A DNA stretch of 21,243 bases from CAZPAH01 sp964584495 (GCA_964584495.1 CAZPAH010000041.1:1-21243); one strand, 5' to 3'; counted from the first letter of the stretch, positions 6,966 through 14,553 are shown. Numbers and translations are program-made. The notes: generated by a model from the letters alone, not told the origin.

Positions 6966-8330
6966 CTATCTCTTCCTCTTCTCTATCTCCCCGAGGAGCC
7001 TCTCCCTGTCGTTGTATTCCGGATCGTCGATAACAAGCTCCAGAAGCTCGTCGAGGAGTGCGCCAACCTCGGGCCCCTGCGCGATGCCGGTTATCCTCAT
7101 GATATCATCCCCGTCGATCGGGAGGTCCTCCCTCTTGAAAACGGAATCGGCTTCGATGATCTTCTCTATCCTGTTCCTTGCGAACTCGACCTCCTCATCG
7201 ATCTCGCCGTCATCCCTAGACGCACCATCGGCCATCCTGAGAAGCAGAAGGTCGTCGATATTCTCCCTTCCGACCTTGGCGATAAGCCGCCTCACAGCCG
7301 AATCGGACCATTCGCCGGTGATGTTGAACATGTGGTTCTCGATCAAGTGAACGACCCTCTGGACGAACTGCCTGGGGAATGCGAGACGGCCGAGTATCCT
7401 GGTGGCGATCTCGGCGCTCTCCACCTCGTGCCTGTAGAATACGACCCTTCCCTCATGAACCTGTTTCATCTTCTTTTTCCCGAGATCGTGGAGGAGAGCG
7501 CTCCACCTTATATGAAGCTCCCTCGCGGCCAGGTCGCAGCTCTTGAGGCTGTGATGAAAGATGTCGTCGGGATGGAACTCGTTCTGCTCGACGCCGAACG
7601 TCTCATCGAGCTCGGGAAGCACGTAAGGGAGGATCGCCGCTTCATGCATGAAGGTGAACCCGCTCCCCGGACTGCTTGCCAGCAGCATCATCTTGTTCAG
7701 CTCGTCCCGTATTCGCTCGGGGGATACATCGGCTATAAGATGGGCGTCTCTCTCCATGAGCCGGCGCGTTCCGCCATCGACCGTCAACGAGAACCGCGCG
7801 GCGAACTGCACACCCCTCAGTATCCTCAGGGGATCCTCGATGAACGAATCCTCCCTGTTCACCCTCAGTATCTTCGCCTCGAGATCGTCCCTCCCCCCCA
7901 TGGGATCTATCAGCCGCGATGTGGCGAGATCGAAGGCCATCGAGTTGATCGTGAAATCCCGCCTCTCTAGATCCTTCTCCACCGGGAGCGTCGGATCGAA
8001 TGTGACGTTGAAATCCCTGTGAGAGGGACCTGTCGAGAATTCCGATCTCGGAAGCGATATATCGACCGTCTCCCCTTCGGGGGTCCTGAACTTGATCACT
8101 CCGAAAGTCTTGCCGACGAGGTCAGTCCTGCCCATGCCCTCGAGAAGGGAAATCAGCTCGGCCTGCTCGATCCCCGCCGCGATATAGTCGACGTCGACGT
8201 TAGGCGATCGTTCGTGGAGCAGCATGTCCCTTACGACCCCCCCGACAAGCAGGAGCCTGCCCCGTTCGAGGACCGCGCGCTCCCAGCCCGATAATCCCCT
8301 TCCCAGTTTCATTGGTTCTTCTCGTTTCAT
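6966..8330 (-). CDS. cca: CCA tRNA nucleotidyltransferase / poly(A) polymerase family protein with HD domain
   Basis: A class II nucleotidyltransferase that most likely adds or repairs the 3' CCA of tRNAs in the cytoplasm. The 454 residues begin with the catalytic head. It includes LLVGGVVRDMLL (nucleotide-binding GG and RD, about 27-38) and NVDVDYI with the metal-binding Asp46-x-Asp48. Next come RRDFTINSMAFDL and the neck motif EDPLRILRGVQFAARF. An HD phosphohydrolase-like domain follows (HSLKSCDLAARE then LLHDLGKKKM). Several bacteria use separate CC- and A-adding enzymes or a poly(A) polymerase of this family, so the exact activity is uncertain. tRNA-Val in this window encodes its own CCA, which suggests a repair role at least there. 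The ATG at 8330 lacks a Shine-Dalgarno; an ATG at 8312 with GAGAAG five bases upstream is an alternative start. Confidence 0.9.
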   Translation of the reverse strand: MKREEPMKLGRGLSGWERAVLERGRLLLVGGVVRDMLLHERSPNVDVDYIAAGIEQAELISLLEGMGRTDLVGKTFGVIKFRTPEGETVDISLPRSEFSTGPSHRDFNVTFDPTLPVEKDLERRDFTINSMAFDLATSRLIDPMGGRDDLEAKILRVNREDSFIEDPLRILRGVQFAARFSLTVDGGTRRLMERDAHLIADVSPERIRDELNKMMLLASSPGSGFTFMHEAAILPYVLPELDETFGVEQNEFHPDDIFHHSLKSCDLAARELHIRWSALLHDLGKKKMKQVHEGRVVFYRHEVESAEIATRILGRLAFPRQFVQRVVHLIENHMFNITGEWSDSAVRRLIAKVGRENIDDLLLLRMADGASRDDGEIDEEVEFARNRIEKIIEADSVFKREDLPIDGDDIMRITGIAQGPEVGALLDELLELVIDDPEYNDRERLLGEIEKRKR

Positions 8331-8336
8331 AGGTTG

Positions 8337-8366
8337 AATCTATCGAAGAGTGTTCCCGGCGGTCAA
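8337..8366 (-). promoter_or_regulatory. Weak candidate promoter ahead of the CCA transferase gene
   Basis: Minus-strand TTGACC (8366-8361), an 18-base spacer and TAGATT (8342-8337). Transcription would begin near 8330, which would make the first ATG leaderless and favours translation from the ATG at 8312. The -10 box matches only four of six bases. Confidence 0.3.
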
Positions 8367-8370
8367 CAGC

Positions 8371-8431
8371 TTAACAGATTCCAGGCCGGTGCGCCTTCTA
8401 TTTATGCTGCGGCCGGTCGGAATCTGTTTAA
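8371..8431. repeat. Long imperfect inverted repeat (hairpin)
   Basis: TTAACAGATTCC (8371-8382) pairs with GGAATCTG-T-TTAA (8419-8431, one bulged T). The stem continues GGCCGG (8384-8389) with CCGGTC (8413-8418), including one G-T pair and one bulged A. About 18 pairs surround a loop of roughly 21 bases. There is no T-run on either side, so it is not an ordinary intrinsic terminator. It could be a regulatory structure or a small mobile repeat unit. Confidence 0.6.
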
Positions 8432-8566
8432 TTCAGGATAACCGCCGAATCGCTTAGCCGCCATTTTCGAGGTCGGGACAAAGCCGCAGCAGCATGCCGA
8501 TTCCGGCTGAAACTTACGCCTATCCCGCCTTCAGCAGAGCTTAAGCGAAGTAACTGCAAGAATTAT

Positions 8567-8586
8567 GACCGCCACCGGTGGCGGTC
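8567..8586. repeat. Perfect 20-bp palindrome
   Basis: GACCGCCACCGGTGGCGGTC is identical to its reverse complement, with no spacer. A perfect dyad of this length in an intergenic region suggests a binding site for a dimeric or tetrameric regulator, or a repeated palindromic element. Because it has no loop it is a poor RNA hairpin, and no T-run follows. Confidence 0.75.
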
Positions 8587-8831
8587 GAAAAGTTGCCACT
8601 TGTTGCGTATATGCGTTTTGAGGTTGTATCCGGCGACGGTATAGACACAACCGCGAAACCGGAATATACTATAAATGTAGATCTGGTTCTCTGCCGGGAA
8701 AGCAAAATTAGTATTACAACGGAGAAGAGTCCAAAAGGGACTTCAGGATACGGTTAAATAGTCATTAGAGTGGCACGGAACGTATCCTTAAAAAAGTTGC
8801 GGTTCTGCTTTTCTGACTCCCAATCGGATCT

Positions 8832-8870
8832 AAAAAAAAGGGGATATAAGTCCGCAACGCTTATATCCCC
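8832..8870 (-). terminator. Strong intrinsic terminator after the FadL-like gene
   Basis: On the minus strand GGGGATATAAG (8870-8860) pairs perfectly with CTTATATCCCC (8850-8840) around a nine-base loop, followed directly by eight T (8839-8832). It lies about 90 bases downstream of the stop codon of the gene at 8963-10459. On the plus strand the same hairpin is followed only by TGATATTTT, so it is mainly a minus-strand terminator. Confidence 0.9.
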
Positions 8871-8962
8871 TGATATTTTCAGAACCGCCTATTTCCATCC
8901 GCGCGTTCCCGACCTCGCAGGTAGGAACCCGACGGTCGCGCCAAAAAGATCGGCGAATTCGA

Positions 8963-10459
8963 TCAAAAGACATTGCTCAGCATCACCATCCAGTTGAACT
9001 GGCTGTGTGTCGATTCGACCGACGGAATCGTGGAGCCATTGCCCGGGTTGGTCGCCGTCTTCTCGAAAGCTTCCACGACCGACACGTTGAGCGTCAACGT
9101 CTCGTTGAAGTCGTAGCCGGCGCCGAATGTCAGGTGGTTCTCGACGATCGCCGGGAATAGTGCGTTGAGATACTTATCGGGCACGGGGTTCTTGCCGTAG
9201 TTGAATCCGGCCCGGAGCGTGAGAACATCCGAGGTCTTGTATGCGGCGCCCAAGGCGAAAACCGCCTGGTTCTCCCACTTCTGCATTAGAACGGCATCCA
9301 TCGCGAGGCCGCCGAAGGAACCGTTCTCCGGCGACCGGTCGGCGGTGAAGGTCATAGCGAAATCCTCCATCACGCCGGCCCACATGATGTATTTTATATC
9401 GAGGGCAAGCATTAGCCGTTCATCCGGCTTGTAGGCCGCACCAATCCCCAACATCGAGGGCCACTGGAAATTCTTGACCGAGATTTTTCCGGTCAGAGGG
9501 ATATTCATATCGACATAGCTGCCCGTCGGGCCCCCCTCGAATATTCCAGGATCTATATTAACTCCCATATCGAGCGACGCCTCGTCGGTCTCGAGGTCGC
9601 CGATCGCGGTCTTCGAATGGTAGGTGGCACCCACGGCGAGCTGGTCGTTGACCTGATAGATCGCGCCGATCTTTCCGGCCACTCCGTACCCCCTCGCCTG
9701 GCCGGTGAAGTCGCTGCCGTTCGTGAAATCGAAGTAGGCATAATATAGCTGCCTGATCCCCACTCCTCCGAACTGCTCGTAAAGCCCTCCAAAGGCGTCG
9801 ACCAGCGTTCCGGTGGCCGAACCGATGGTCTGTTCCCTAGGGTCGGCGAGGTTCTGAAACTGTCCCTCGCTCATCGCCATCTGCAGATCCATCCCGGCCC
9901 AGACAAAATCGAAGCTGCCGCCGATGCTGAGCTTATCGTCGATCCGGTAGGCCAAGGGAACCATTACCCTGCCCACTCCGACCTCGGAGCGGTTGACCAG
10001 CCCGTTGGTGAGGGCGCTGTCTGCCCCCATCGAGGGATCGGAGAGCCAGGAGCTCGGTCCGTACTCGGTGCCCATGCCCCCCTGGCTGAAGATACCGAGG
10101 CCGAAGGCGAGATCCCCCCGGCTCATGACGACTCCCAGGGCCGGCATGAAGAATTCGGTACTGAGCGACGCCGCGGTGAACGTTCCCATATCGCTCATCA
10201 CTGAAGCTGTCACGTCGGGACCTAGGCTTCCGATGGCGAAATCCACGAGCAGGCCGTTTTGAATTAGGGCAAGTGTGGCGGGGTTGTTCATCATCGCCGC
10301 CGTTCCGTTACAGAAGGCGAAGCCGGTGCCTCCCATCCCGGCCGATATCGGGCCGTAGCCCTCGAGGTTCATTCCGTTTGTAGCGCCCGCCTCGGAGGCC
10401 GAAATGGCAAGCGAAAGGGGCAGGACTATCGAAAGCAAGATCAGTTTTCGGCAAGTCAT
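8963..10459 (-). CDS. FadL/OmpP1/TodX-family outer-membrane transport protein
   Basis: A beta-barrel that, in its family, lets hydrophobic compounds such as long-chain fatty acids or aromatic hydrocarbons cross the outer membrane. The 498-residue product has an N-terminal signal peptide (MTCRKLILL..., likely cut after SEAGA near residue 26). It then has the family's N-terminal plug-type sequence NGMNLEGYGPISAGMGGTGFA and NNPATLALI, with the NPA motif. The rest is alternating beta-strand sequence, typically GIGAAYKPDERLMLALDIKY and LRAGFNYGKNPVPD, and the chain ends in phenylalanine (MVMLSNVF), as outer-membrane proteins do. Shine-Dalgarno AAGGAG sits five bases before the ATG. It follows the rubrerythrin gene by 88 bases that contain a possible terminator, so it may be a separate unit or the last gene of the respiratory operon. 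The substrate cannot be read from sequence. Confidence 0.88.
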   Translation of the reverse strand: MTCRKLILLSIVLPLSLAISASEAGATNGMNLEGYGPISAGMGGTGFAFCNGTAAMMNNPATLALIQNGLLVDFAIGSLGPDVTASVMSDMGTFTAASLSTEFFMPALGVVMSRGDLAFGLGIFSQGGMGTEYGPSSWLSDPSMGADSALTNGLVNRSEVGVGRVMVPLAYRIDDKLSIGGSFDFVWAGMDLQMAMSEGQFQNLADPREQTIGSATGTLVDAFGGLYEQFGGVGIRQLYYAYFDFTNGSDFTGQARGYGVAGKIGAIYQVNDQLAVGATYHSKTAIGDLETDEASLDMGVNIDPGIFEGGPTGSYVDMNIPLTGKISVKNFQWPSMLGIGAAYKPDERLMLALDIKYIMWAGVMEDFAMTFTADRSPENGSFGGLAMDAVLMQKWENQAVFALGAAYKTSDVLTLRAGFNYGKNPVPDKYLNALFPAIVENHLTFGAGYDFNETLTLNVSVVEAFEKTATNPGNGSTIPSVESTHSQFNWMVMLSNVF

Positions 10460-10489
10460 GTTGACTCCTTAATGGTGGTGACTATCTTG

Positions 10490-10545
10490 AAAAACGGTCG
10501 GCCTTCATGGCCAAACGGATCGCAAGACGTACGATCAAAAGACCG
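10490..10545 (-). terminator. Candidate terminator after the respiratory operon
   Basis: Directly after the rubrerythrin stop, minus-strand CGGTC (10545-10541) can pair with GACCG (10499-10495), enclosing a small hairpin GGCC-ATGAA-GGCC (10512-10500). Five T follow (10494-10490). The outer arms are far apart, so termination is probably partial, and some transcription may continue into the FadL-like gene. Confidence 0.45.
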
Positions 10546-10547
10546 TT

Positions 10548-11030
10548 TCAATCCTCGCGCATGAAAGCGTCGTCGTAGATGCTTTCGAGCTTCAACTTAT
10601 GCTTCGACTCCATCCGGGCGAGATCTTCGAAGACTTCTGTGAGGCCCGGATCTATGCCGGCTCCGGCGAGATCCTTGTACATCCCGTACGCATCCTTTTC
10701 CCTCTTGATGGCTAGCAGCAGGGCGTCCTGGTAGTTCATGCCGGTCGAAGGCTCCGGCGACAGGAAATAATCGGTGAGCCTGAGATCGGTCACCTCTTTC
10801 TCCTCTTTCCCTTTATCCTTGAACGAGCCGCCCGCCTTGATATCTTCGAGAATCTTCTTATGCTTCTCCTCTTCGTGGGCGAAATCTTTGAAGACTTGTT
10901 TCATCGCGTCATTCCTCGCCAGCGGCGCCCAATTGGTGTAGAACTCTAATGCCTGCTGCTCCTTCATGATCGCGAATTCGAGAACCTCGTCGACCGACTT
11001 AAATTTCACTATTTTATCTTTGGTGCTCAT
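10548..11030 (-). CDS. Rubrerythrin-like (ferritin-like diiron) protein without rubredoxin domain
   Basis: A four-helix-bundle diiron protein, probably a cytoplasmic peroxide reductase protecting oxygen-sensitive clusters. The 160 residues show two repeats of the ferritin-like pattern. Glu24 (MKEQQALEFY) and Glu54-x-x-His57 (EEEKH) form one half; Glu111 (REKDAYGMY) and Glu141-x-x-His144 (ESKH) form the other. These are the six expected iron ligands. The C-terminal rubredoxin domain of classical rubrerythrins is absent, so electrons must come from another protein. The ATG lies inside the end of the upstream NuoI-GltD fusion gene (17-base overlap) with GGAGGAG as Shine-Dalgarno, so the two are translationally coupled. 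This suggests that the flavoprotein or its complex may feed it electrons, which is inference. Confidence 0.88.
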   Translation of the reverse strand: MSTKDKIVKFKSVDEVLEFAIMKEQQALEFYTNWAPLARNDAMKQVFKDFAHEEEKHKKILEDIKAGGSFKDKGKEEKEVTDLRLTDYFLSPEPSTGMNYQDALLLAIKREKDAYGMYKDLAGAGIDPGLTEVFEDLARMESKHKLKLESIYDDAFMRED

Positions 11031-12810
11031 CTTTCTCCTCCGTCAGGTAACGGTTTATCGCCCATGCCGCCTTCCTGCCGTCCGCGATTGCGCTTATCGC
11101 GTCATCGGGGCCACGCATGCAGTCGCCCCCGGCATAGATTCCCTCCACCGATGTCCGGTGGGTATAGGGCTCGACCTCAAAGGTCTCCCAGCGCGACGTT
11201 TTGATCTCCGATTTTCCGGCCGCATCCTGCTGGACCTGCTGGCCGATCGCCATCACGCAGGTATCGGCCTCGAAGATGAATTCGGAGCGCGGAATCTGCT
11301 CGGGGCGGCGCCTTCCGCTCTCGTCCGGCTCGCCTAGCTTCATCCGCAGGCACTCTATATTCAATACGCCGCCTGCTCGCGAGATGCTCTTCGGCGCGAC
11401 CAGGAAATCGAATACGACACCCTCCTCGCGCGCTTCGTCTATCTCCTCCTGTGCCGCAGGCATCTGCTCCTCGGTGCGCCTGTAAAGAACGGTGACCTCC
11501 TCCGAGCCGAGCCTCAACGCGCTCCGGCAGACATCCATCGCCGTGTTACCTCCGCCGACGACCACCACCCGTCTCCCAAGTCCAGGCCGCTCACCACGGG
11601 CAACCCTCTCGAGGAAATCGATCCCGATATGCACACCTTCGCTGTCCATTCCGTCTATCGGCATCCTGCTACCCTGCCAGGCGCCGACCGCCAGGTAGAG
11701 GGCGTCATGCTTATCTTTAAGCTCATCTAGATTTATATCCTCGCTCACACGTACGCCGGTCTTCACATCCACGCCGGTTTTCGTGATAAGGGCTATCTCG
11801 CGGTCCAGAACATCGTCGGGCAGACGGTAGACGGGGATCCCGTAGCGGAGCATCCCTCCGAGCTTCTCGTTCTGCTCGTAGACGGTGACCCGGTGTCCGT
11901 AAAGACGCAGGTAGAATGCGGCCGTAAGTCCCGCAGGACCGCCTCCCACCACGGCTACGCTCTTGCCCGACTCCTTCCGTTTCACCTTTTTCAGGCCGAG
12001 AATTTCATCACGCCGCTCTATCGTCCTGTCGGTGATATATCTCTTCAGCCACCGGATCATGATCGGCTCGCCGCGGTGACCCAGCGGACACGCCTCCTGG
12101 CACCTTGCCGTGCAGATACGCCCGCAGCTCTCGGAGAAGGGATTGGTATCGTAGAGAAGCTTCAATCCCTCTTCGAGATTTCCTTCGCGCACCGATCTTA
12201 TGTACTGCGGAACATCCATGTGCGCAGGGCAGGCAGCGACGCAGAGGCCGCACTCGATGCAGCGCATCGCCTCTTCCTCGGCCTCCCTCTCTGTGTATCC
12301 CAGCGCCATCTCGTCGAAGCTCCTTCGGCGAAGGTCGGGCTCTATCACCGGCATATCCCGCATCTCGGGATCTAGAAGCCAGGCTCCGTTGTCGCAGCGG
12401 TATCCCTTCTTGGATAGATTCCATTTCTTGTCGTCGATGCCGGGGACGAAGACCCAATCCTCACCGTCGTCCGAGAGCCAGTTGTACTCGTTCGACATCC
12501 CGAGGGAGTTGGTGGGGCATATATCGACGCATAGGGCGCACCAGCAGCAGCGTCCGTAGTCTATCGCTGGACGAAGCCCGCTGTCCCCGCTTCGAGGTTC
12601 CAACCCTTCCACCGCCTTCATATCAATCGCCTCGTTCTGGCATACCTTCTCGCAGGTCCCGCAGCCCACGCAGAGATCGACGTCGTTTACGTGGAATCCC
12701 CTGTAGCGCGGCAGCCCCTCGCGCTCTGTGACGGGGCGCTTTATCGTGAACGGTTTCTCTAGCGCCCGTTTCCAGGCGAAGAACGGAGATATGATGTCCC
12801 TCAGTTTCAT
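11014..12810 (-). CDS. NuoI/MbxN-like ferredoxin subunit fused to a GltD/NfnB-like FAD-NAD(P) oxidoreductase
   Basis: A 598-residue fusion in the place where Mbx clusters carry mbxN. Residues 1-105 are NuoI-like. They open MKLRDIISPFFAWKRALEKP and hold two 4Fe-4S motifs, Cys47-50-53-57 (CVGCGTCEKVC) and Cys88-91-94-98 (CCWCALCVDICP). After a linker, residues 165-595 are a complete glutamate-synthase-small-subunit-type module. It has cluster cysteines 184-187-190-194 (CIECGLCVAACP) and 229-233-237-241. The FAD site is VVGGGPAGLTAA (287-298), the NAD(P) site is VVVVGGGNTAMD (415-426) followed by YRRTEEQMPA, and a second FAD-binding stretch IYAGGDC comes near the end. It should move electrons between NAD(P)H and the ferredoxin-type clusters that lead into the NuoB/NuoD arm. 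No glutamate synthase large subunit is nearby, so the role is redox coupling rather than glutamate synthesis. It starts two bases after the nuoD-like stop codon. Confidence 0.9.
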   Translation of the reverse strand: MKLRDIISPFFAWKRALEKPFTIKRPVTEREGLPRYRGFHVNDVDLCVGCGTCEKVCQNEAIDMKAVEGLEPRSGDSGLRPAIDYGRCCWCALCVDICPTNSLGMSNEYNWLSDDGEDWVFVPGIDDKKWNLSKKGYRCDNGAWLLDPEMRDMPVIEPDLRRRSFDEMALGYTEREAEEEAMRCIECGLCVAACPAHMDVPQYIRSVREGNLEEGLKLLYDTNPFSESCGRICTARCQEACPLGHRGEPIMIRWLKRYITDRTIERRDEILGLKKVKRKESGKSVAVVGGGPAGLTAAFYLRLYGHRVTVYEQNEKLGGMLRYGIPVYRLPDDVLDREIALITKTGVDVKTGVRVSEDINLDELKDKHDALYLAVGAWQGSRMPIDGMDSEGVHIGIDFLERVARGERPGLGRRVVVVGGGNTAMDVCRSALRLGSEEVTVLYRRTEEQMPAAQEEIDEAREEGVVFDFLVAPKSISRAGGVLNIECLRMKLGEPDESGRRRPEQIPRSEFIFEADTCVMAIGQQVQQDAAGKSEIKTSRWETFEVEPYTHRTSVEGIYAGGDCMRGPDDAISAIADGRKAAWAINRYLTEEKDEHQR

Positions 12811-12812
12811 TT

Positions 12813-13979
12813 CTATCTCTCTATCTCCGGCGGACAGGTCTGGAGCGATGCGGCCAGCCCCCCGATGTCGGCCACACTGACGCCTACGGCCAGCTTCTCC
12901 AGGAGCGACATCGCGTGGGTGTAGCTCGCGCCCCGCACATGGACCCGCCTCGGGTATCCGGTGCCGTCGGCGACCATGTAGTATCCCATCTCCCCCCTGC
13001 CCGACTCGAGGCGCACGTAGGTCTCTCCGGGCGGTACCTTCCAGTGAAGAACGTTGGGGAGCTTTTTTCGTACCGGACCCTCCGGAATTTTACTTATGAT
13101 CTGCCTGATCAGATCGACCGACATCAGAACTTCCTCCTTGCGAAGGAGCGAACGCTCATAGGCGTCGGAAGCTGCACCTGTGATCGGATCGAAATCGAGA
13201 CGGTCGTATATGAGGTATGGACTGTCCCTTCGTACGTCGATCGGCACGCCGGCCCCGCGGGCGTTGGTCCCCGTGATGCCGTACGGCTCGATCCAGCCGG
13301 GCTCGATAACGCCGAGCCCCTTCGCACGTGCTTTGATCACGGCATTGTCGAAGAGGACCCTCTCCAAGTCTCCCACCAGCTTCTCGACCTTTTTCAGCAC
13401 TTCCTCCACCCTCCCGGCGAAACCGTCGGGAAGCTCCTGCCTCACCCCGCCGGGGATGATATACATATGGTAGATGCGGTGGCCGGAGAGTTCCTCGAAG
13501 AGATCGAGAATATAGTCCCTGTGAACCAGGCACCACTGGCCCGTGGTACCGAGGCCGAAGGCGCCTCCCTGCCCTCCGAGCCCCATCAGCAAGAATGCGA
13601 TCCTCGTCATCTCGAGGGTAAGGGCCCTTATCCACGCGGCCCGCTCGGGTATCTCAATTCCGTACAGCTCCTCCAGGGCGGTCGCGAAGAGGTACTCGTT
13701 GCAGTCCGGCTCGGGCACGCATATACGGCAGACGATCGGGAAGCACTGGATATAGCGGCGCCTCTCCATAAGCTTCTCGAACCCACGGTGCAGGTAACCG
13801 ACATGAGTCTTGGCGTCGACTACGACATCCCCCTCGAGGGTCAGCTCGAGCGCCATGTTGCCTGTCATGCCGGGATGCTGGGGGCCCTGCCATATCTTGA
13901 GGTACTTCCCCGAGTCGAGGTCGAAGTCGGGGCATTCGTTCCAGAGTGGGTTCCAGTCGCTTCTGAGATCGATCATCAA
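12813..13979 (-). CDS. mbxL: NuoD/MbxL-like large subunit with half-lost [NiFe] ligands
   Basis: The 49-kDa-type subunit of the peripheral arm (388 residues, cytoplasmic face), homologous to complex I NuoD and group 4 [NiFe]-hydrogenase large subunits. Recognisable blocks are GPQHPGMTGNMALELTLEGD, HVGYLHRGFEKLMERRRY and LMGLGGQGGAFGLGTTGQW. Where hydrogenases have RICGIC this protein has RICVPE (Cys87, Glu90). Where they have DPCxxC at the C-terminus it has QTCPPEIER (Cys382, Glu385). The first cysteine of each pair is kept and the second is glutamate, so a normal Ni-Fe centre cannot be built. Extra cysteines lie at 84 and 93. Partial loss of these ligands is, as I recall it, characteristic of Mbx/MBS proteins. 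ATGA overlap with the nuoC-like gene upstream. The exact substrate is unknown. Confidence 0.9.
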   Translation of the reverse strand: MMIDLRSDWNPLWNECPDFDLDSGKYLKIWQGPQHPGMTGNMALELTLEGDVVVDAKTHVGYLHRGFEKLMERRRYIQCFPIVCRICVPEPDCNEYLFATALEELYGIEIPERAAWIRALTLEMTRIAFLLMGLGGQGGAFGLGTTGQWCLVHRDYILDLFEELSGHRIYHMYIIPGGVRQELPDGFAGRVEEVLKKVEKLVGDLERVLFDNAVIKARAKGLGVIEPGWIEPYGITGTNARGAGVPIDVRRDSPYLIYDRLDFDPITGAASDAYERSLLRKEEVLMSVDLIRQIISKIPEGPVRKKLPNVLHWKVPPGETYVRLESGRGEMGYYMVADGTGYPRRVHVRGASYTHAMSLLEKLAVGVSVADIGGLAASLQTCPPEIER

Positions 13980-14548
13980 CCATCCCCCCTTATCAGATCC
14001 CTGACTTCCTCTTTTATCCTCGCTTCGCCGGGATAGGAACGCTCCTCGCCGGTCTCAACGGCGGAGACCGTCGATCGTCCCTCCCTCGGGAAGAATGTGC
14101 GCTCGGCGTACTCCTTAGTATCGAAATCCCGTCTCATCGGGGGGATATCGTCCCATCCCTCGAGTATCATCGGCTCGTCGACGCGGGGGCTGCCGGGGAA
14201 ATCTATTCCGAACATTTCCCTGATCTCCCGTTGGTATACCTGCGCACCCGCCCAGAGGCGATCGATGCTCTCCATCACGGGTTCGTCCCGGTCTATCATA
14301 ACCCTGATACAGATATCCTGGCGCTCACCGTAGCTTCTGAGGATATAGGTCAGCTGGAACAGGCCTTCCTCGATCCTGTCGACCGCCGAGATCATTACAA
14401 GGTGACGGTAACGCGCGACATCTCTCAGCCAGGCGATCGCCTGTACGGCCTTATCCGGGCGTATATCGATAAAGGCGAGATCGCTTCTCTTGAGCTCGGC
14501 CCCGGCCGCGTCGAATCGCCTTTCAAGTTCCCTCAGTGTCTTTTCCAT
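13976..14548 (-). CDS. mbxK: NuoC/MbxK-like subunit (30-kDa type)
   Basis: A peripheral-arm subunit that packs against the NuoB and NuoD homologues and carries no cofactor. The 190 residues show the family signature in WAGAQVYQREIREMFGIDFP (about 100-119), followed by MILEGWDDIPPMRRDFDTKEY, which aligns with the PLRKDF region of NuoC. The N-terminal part (AWLRDVARYRHLVMISAVDR) forms the alpha/beta fold, and the C-terminal tail beyond residue 150 is acidic and less conserved. It starts five bases after the nuoB-like stop and overlaps the nuoD-like start by four bases (ATGA). It is separate here, not fused to NuoD as in some bacteria. Confidence 0.92.
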   Translation of the reverse strand: MEKTLRELERRFDAAGAELKRSDLAFIDIRPDKAVQAIAWLRDVARYRHLVMISAVDRIEEGLFQLTYILRSYGERQDICIRVMIDRDEPVMESIDRLWAGAQVYQREIREMFGIDFPGSPRVDEPMILEGWDDIPPMRRDFDTKEYAERTFFPREGRSTVSAVETGEERSYPGEARIKEEVRDLIRGDG

Positions 14549-14553
14549 CTTTC

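Larger units (their letters stand above)
8331..8830. other. 500-base gap without a protein gene
   Basis: No reading frame here looks coding on either strand. The region holds the candidate promoter at 8366-8337, a long imperfect hairpin (8371-8431) and a perfect palindrome (8567-8586). Its right half is AT-richer, with a few weak promoter-like hexamers that I do not trust. It separates two genes in the same orientation, and the downstream end of the FadL-like unit is closed by the terminator at 8870-8832. Confidence 0.5.

Noticed and set aside
8618..8645. Plus-strand promoter-like hexamers TTGAGG and TATAGA
   Set aside because: Each box matches poorly, and no gene, structured element or T-run terminator follows on that strand.
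8770..8997. Short plus-strand open frame of 75 codons
   Set aside because: It runs straight through the strong terminator hairpin (8840-8870) and into the end of the FadL-like gene; the composition is not coding-like.
11014..12810. Glutamate synthase small subunit
   Set aside because: The GltD-like half is clear, but there is no large subunit in the window, and the N-terminal NuoI-like fusion and operon position point to a respiratory redox role.
12915..14036. Plus-strand open frame of 373 codons
   Set aside because: It lies entirely opposite the nuoD-like and nuoC-like genes and reflects their codon bias; no ribosome-binding site or known domain.
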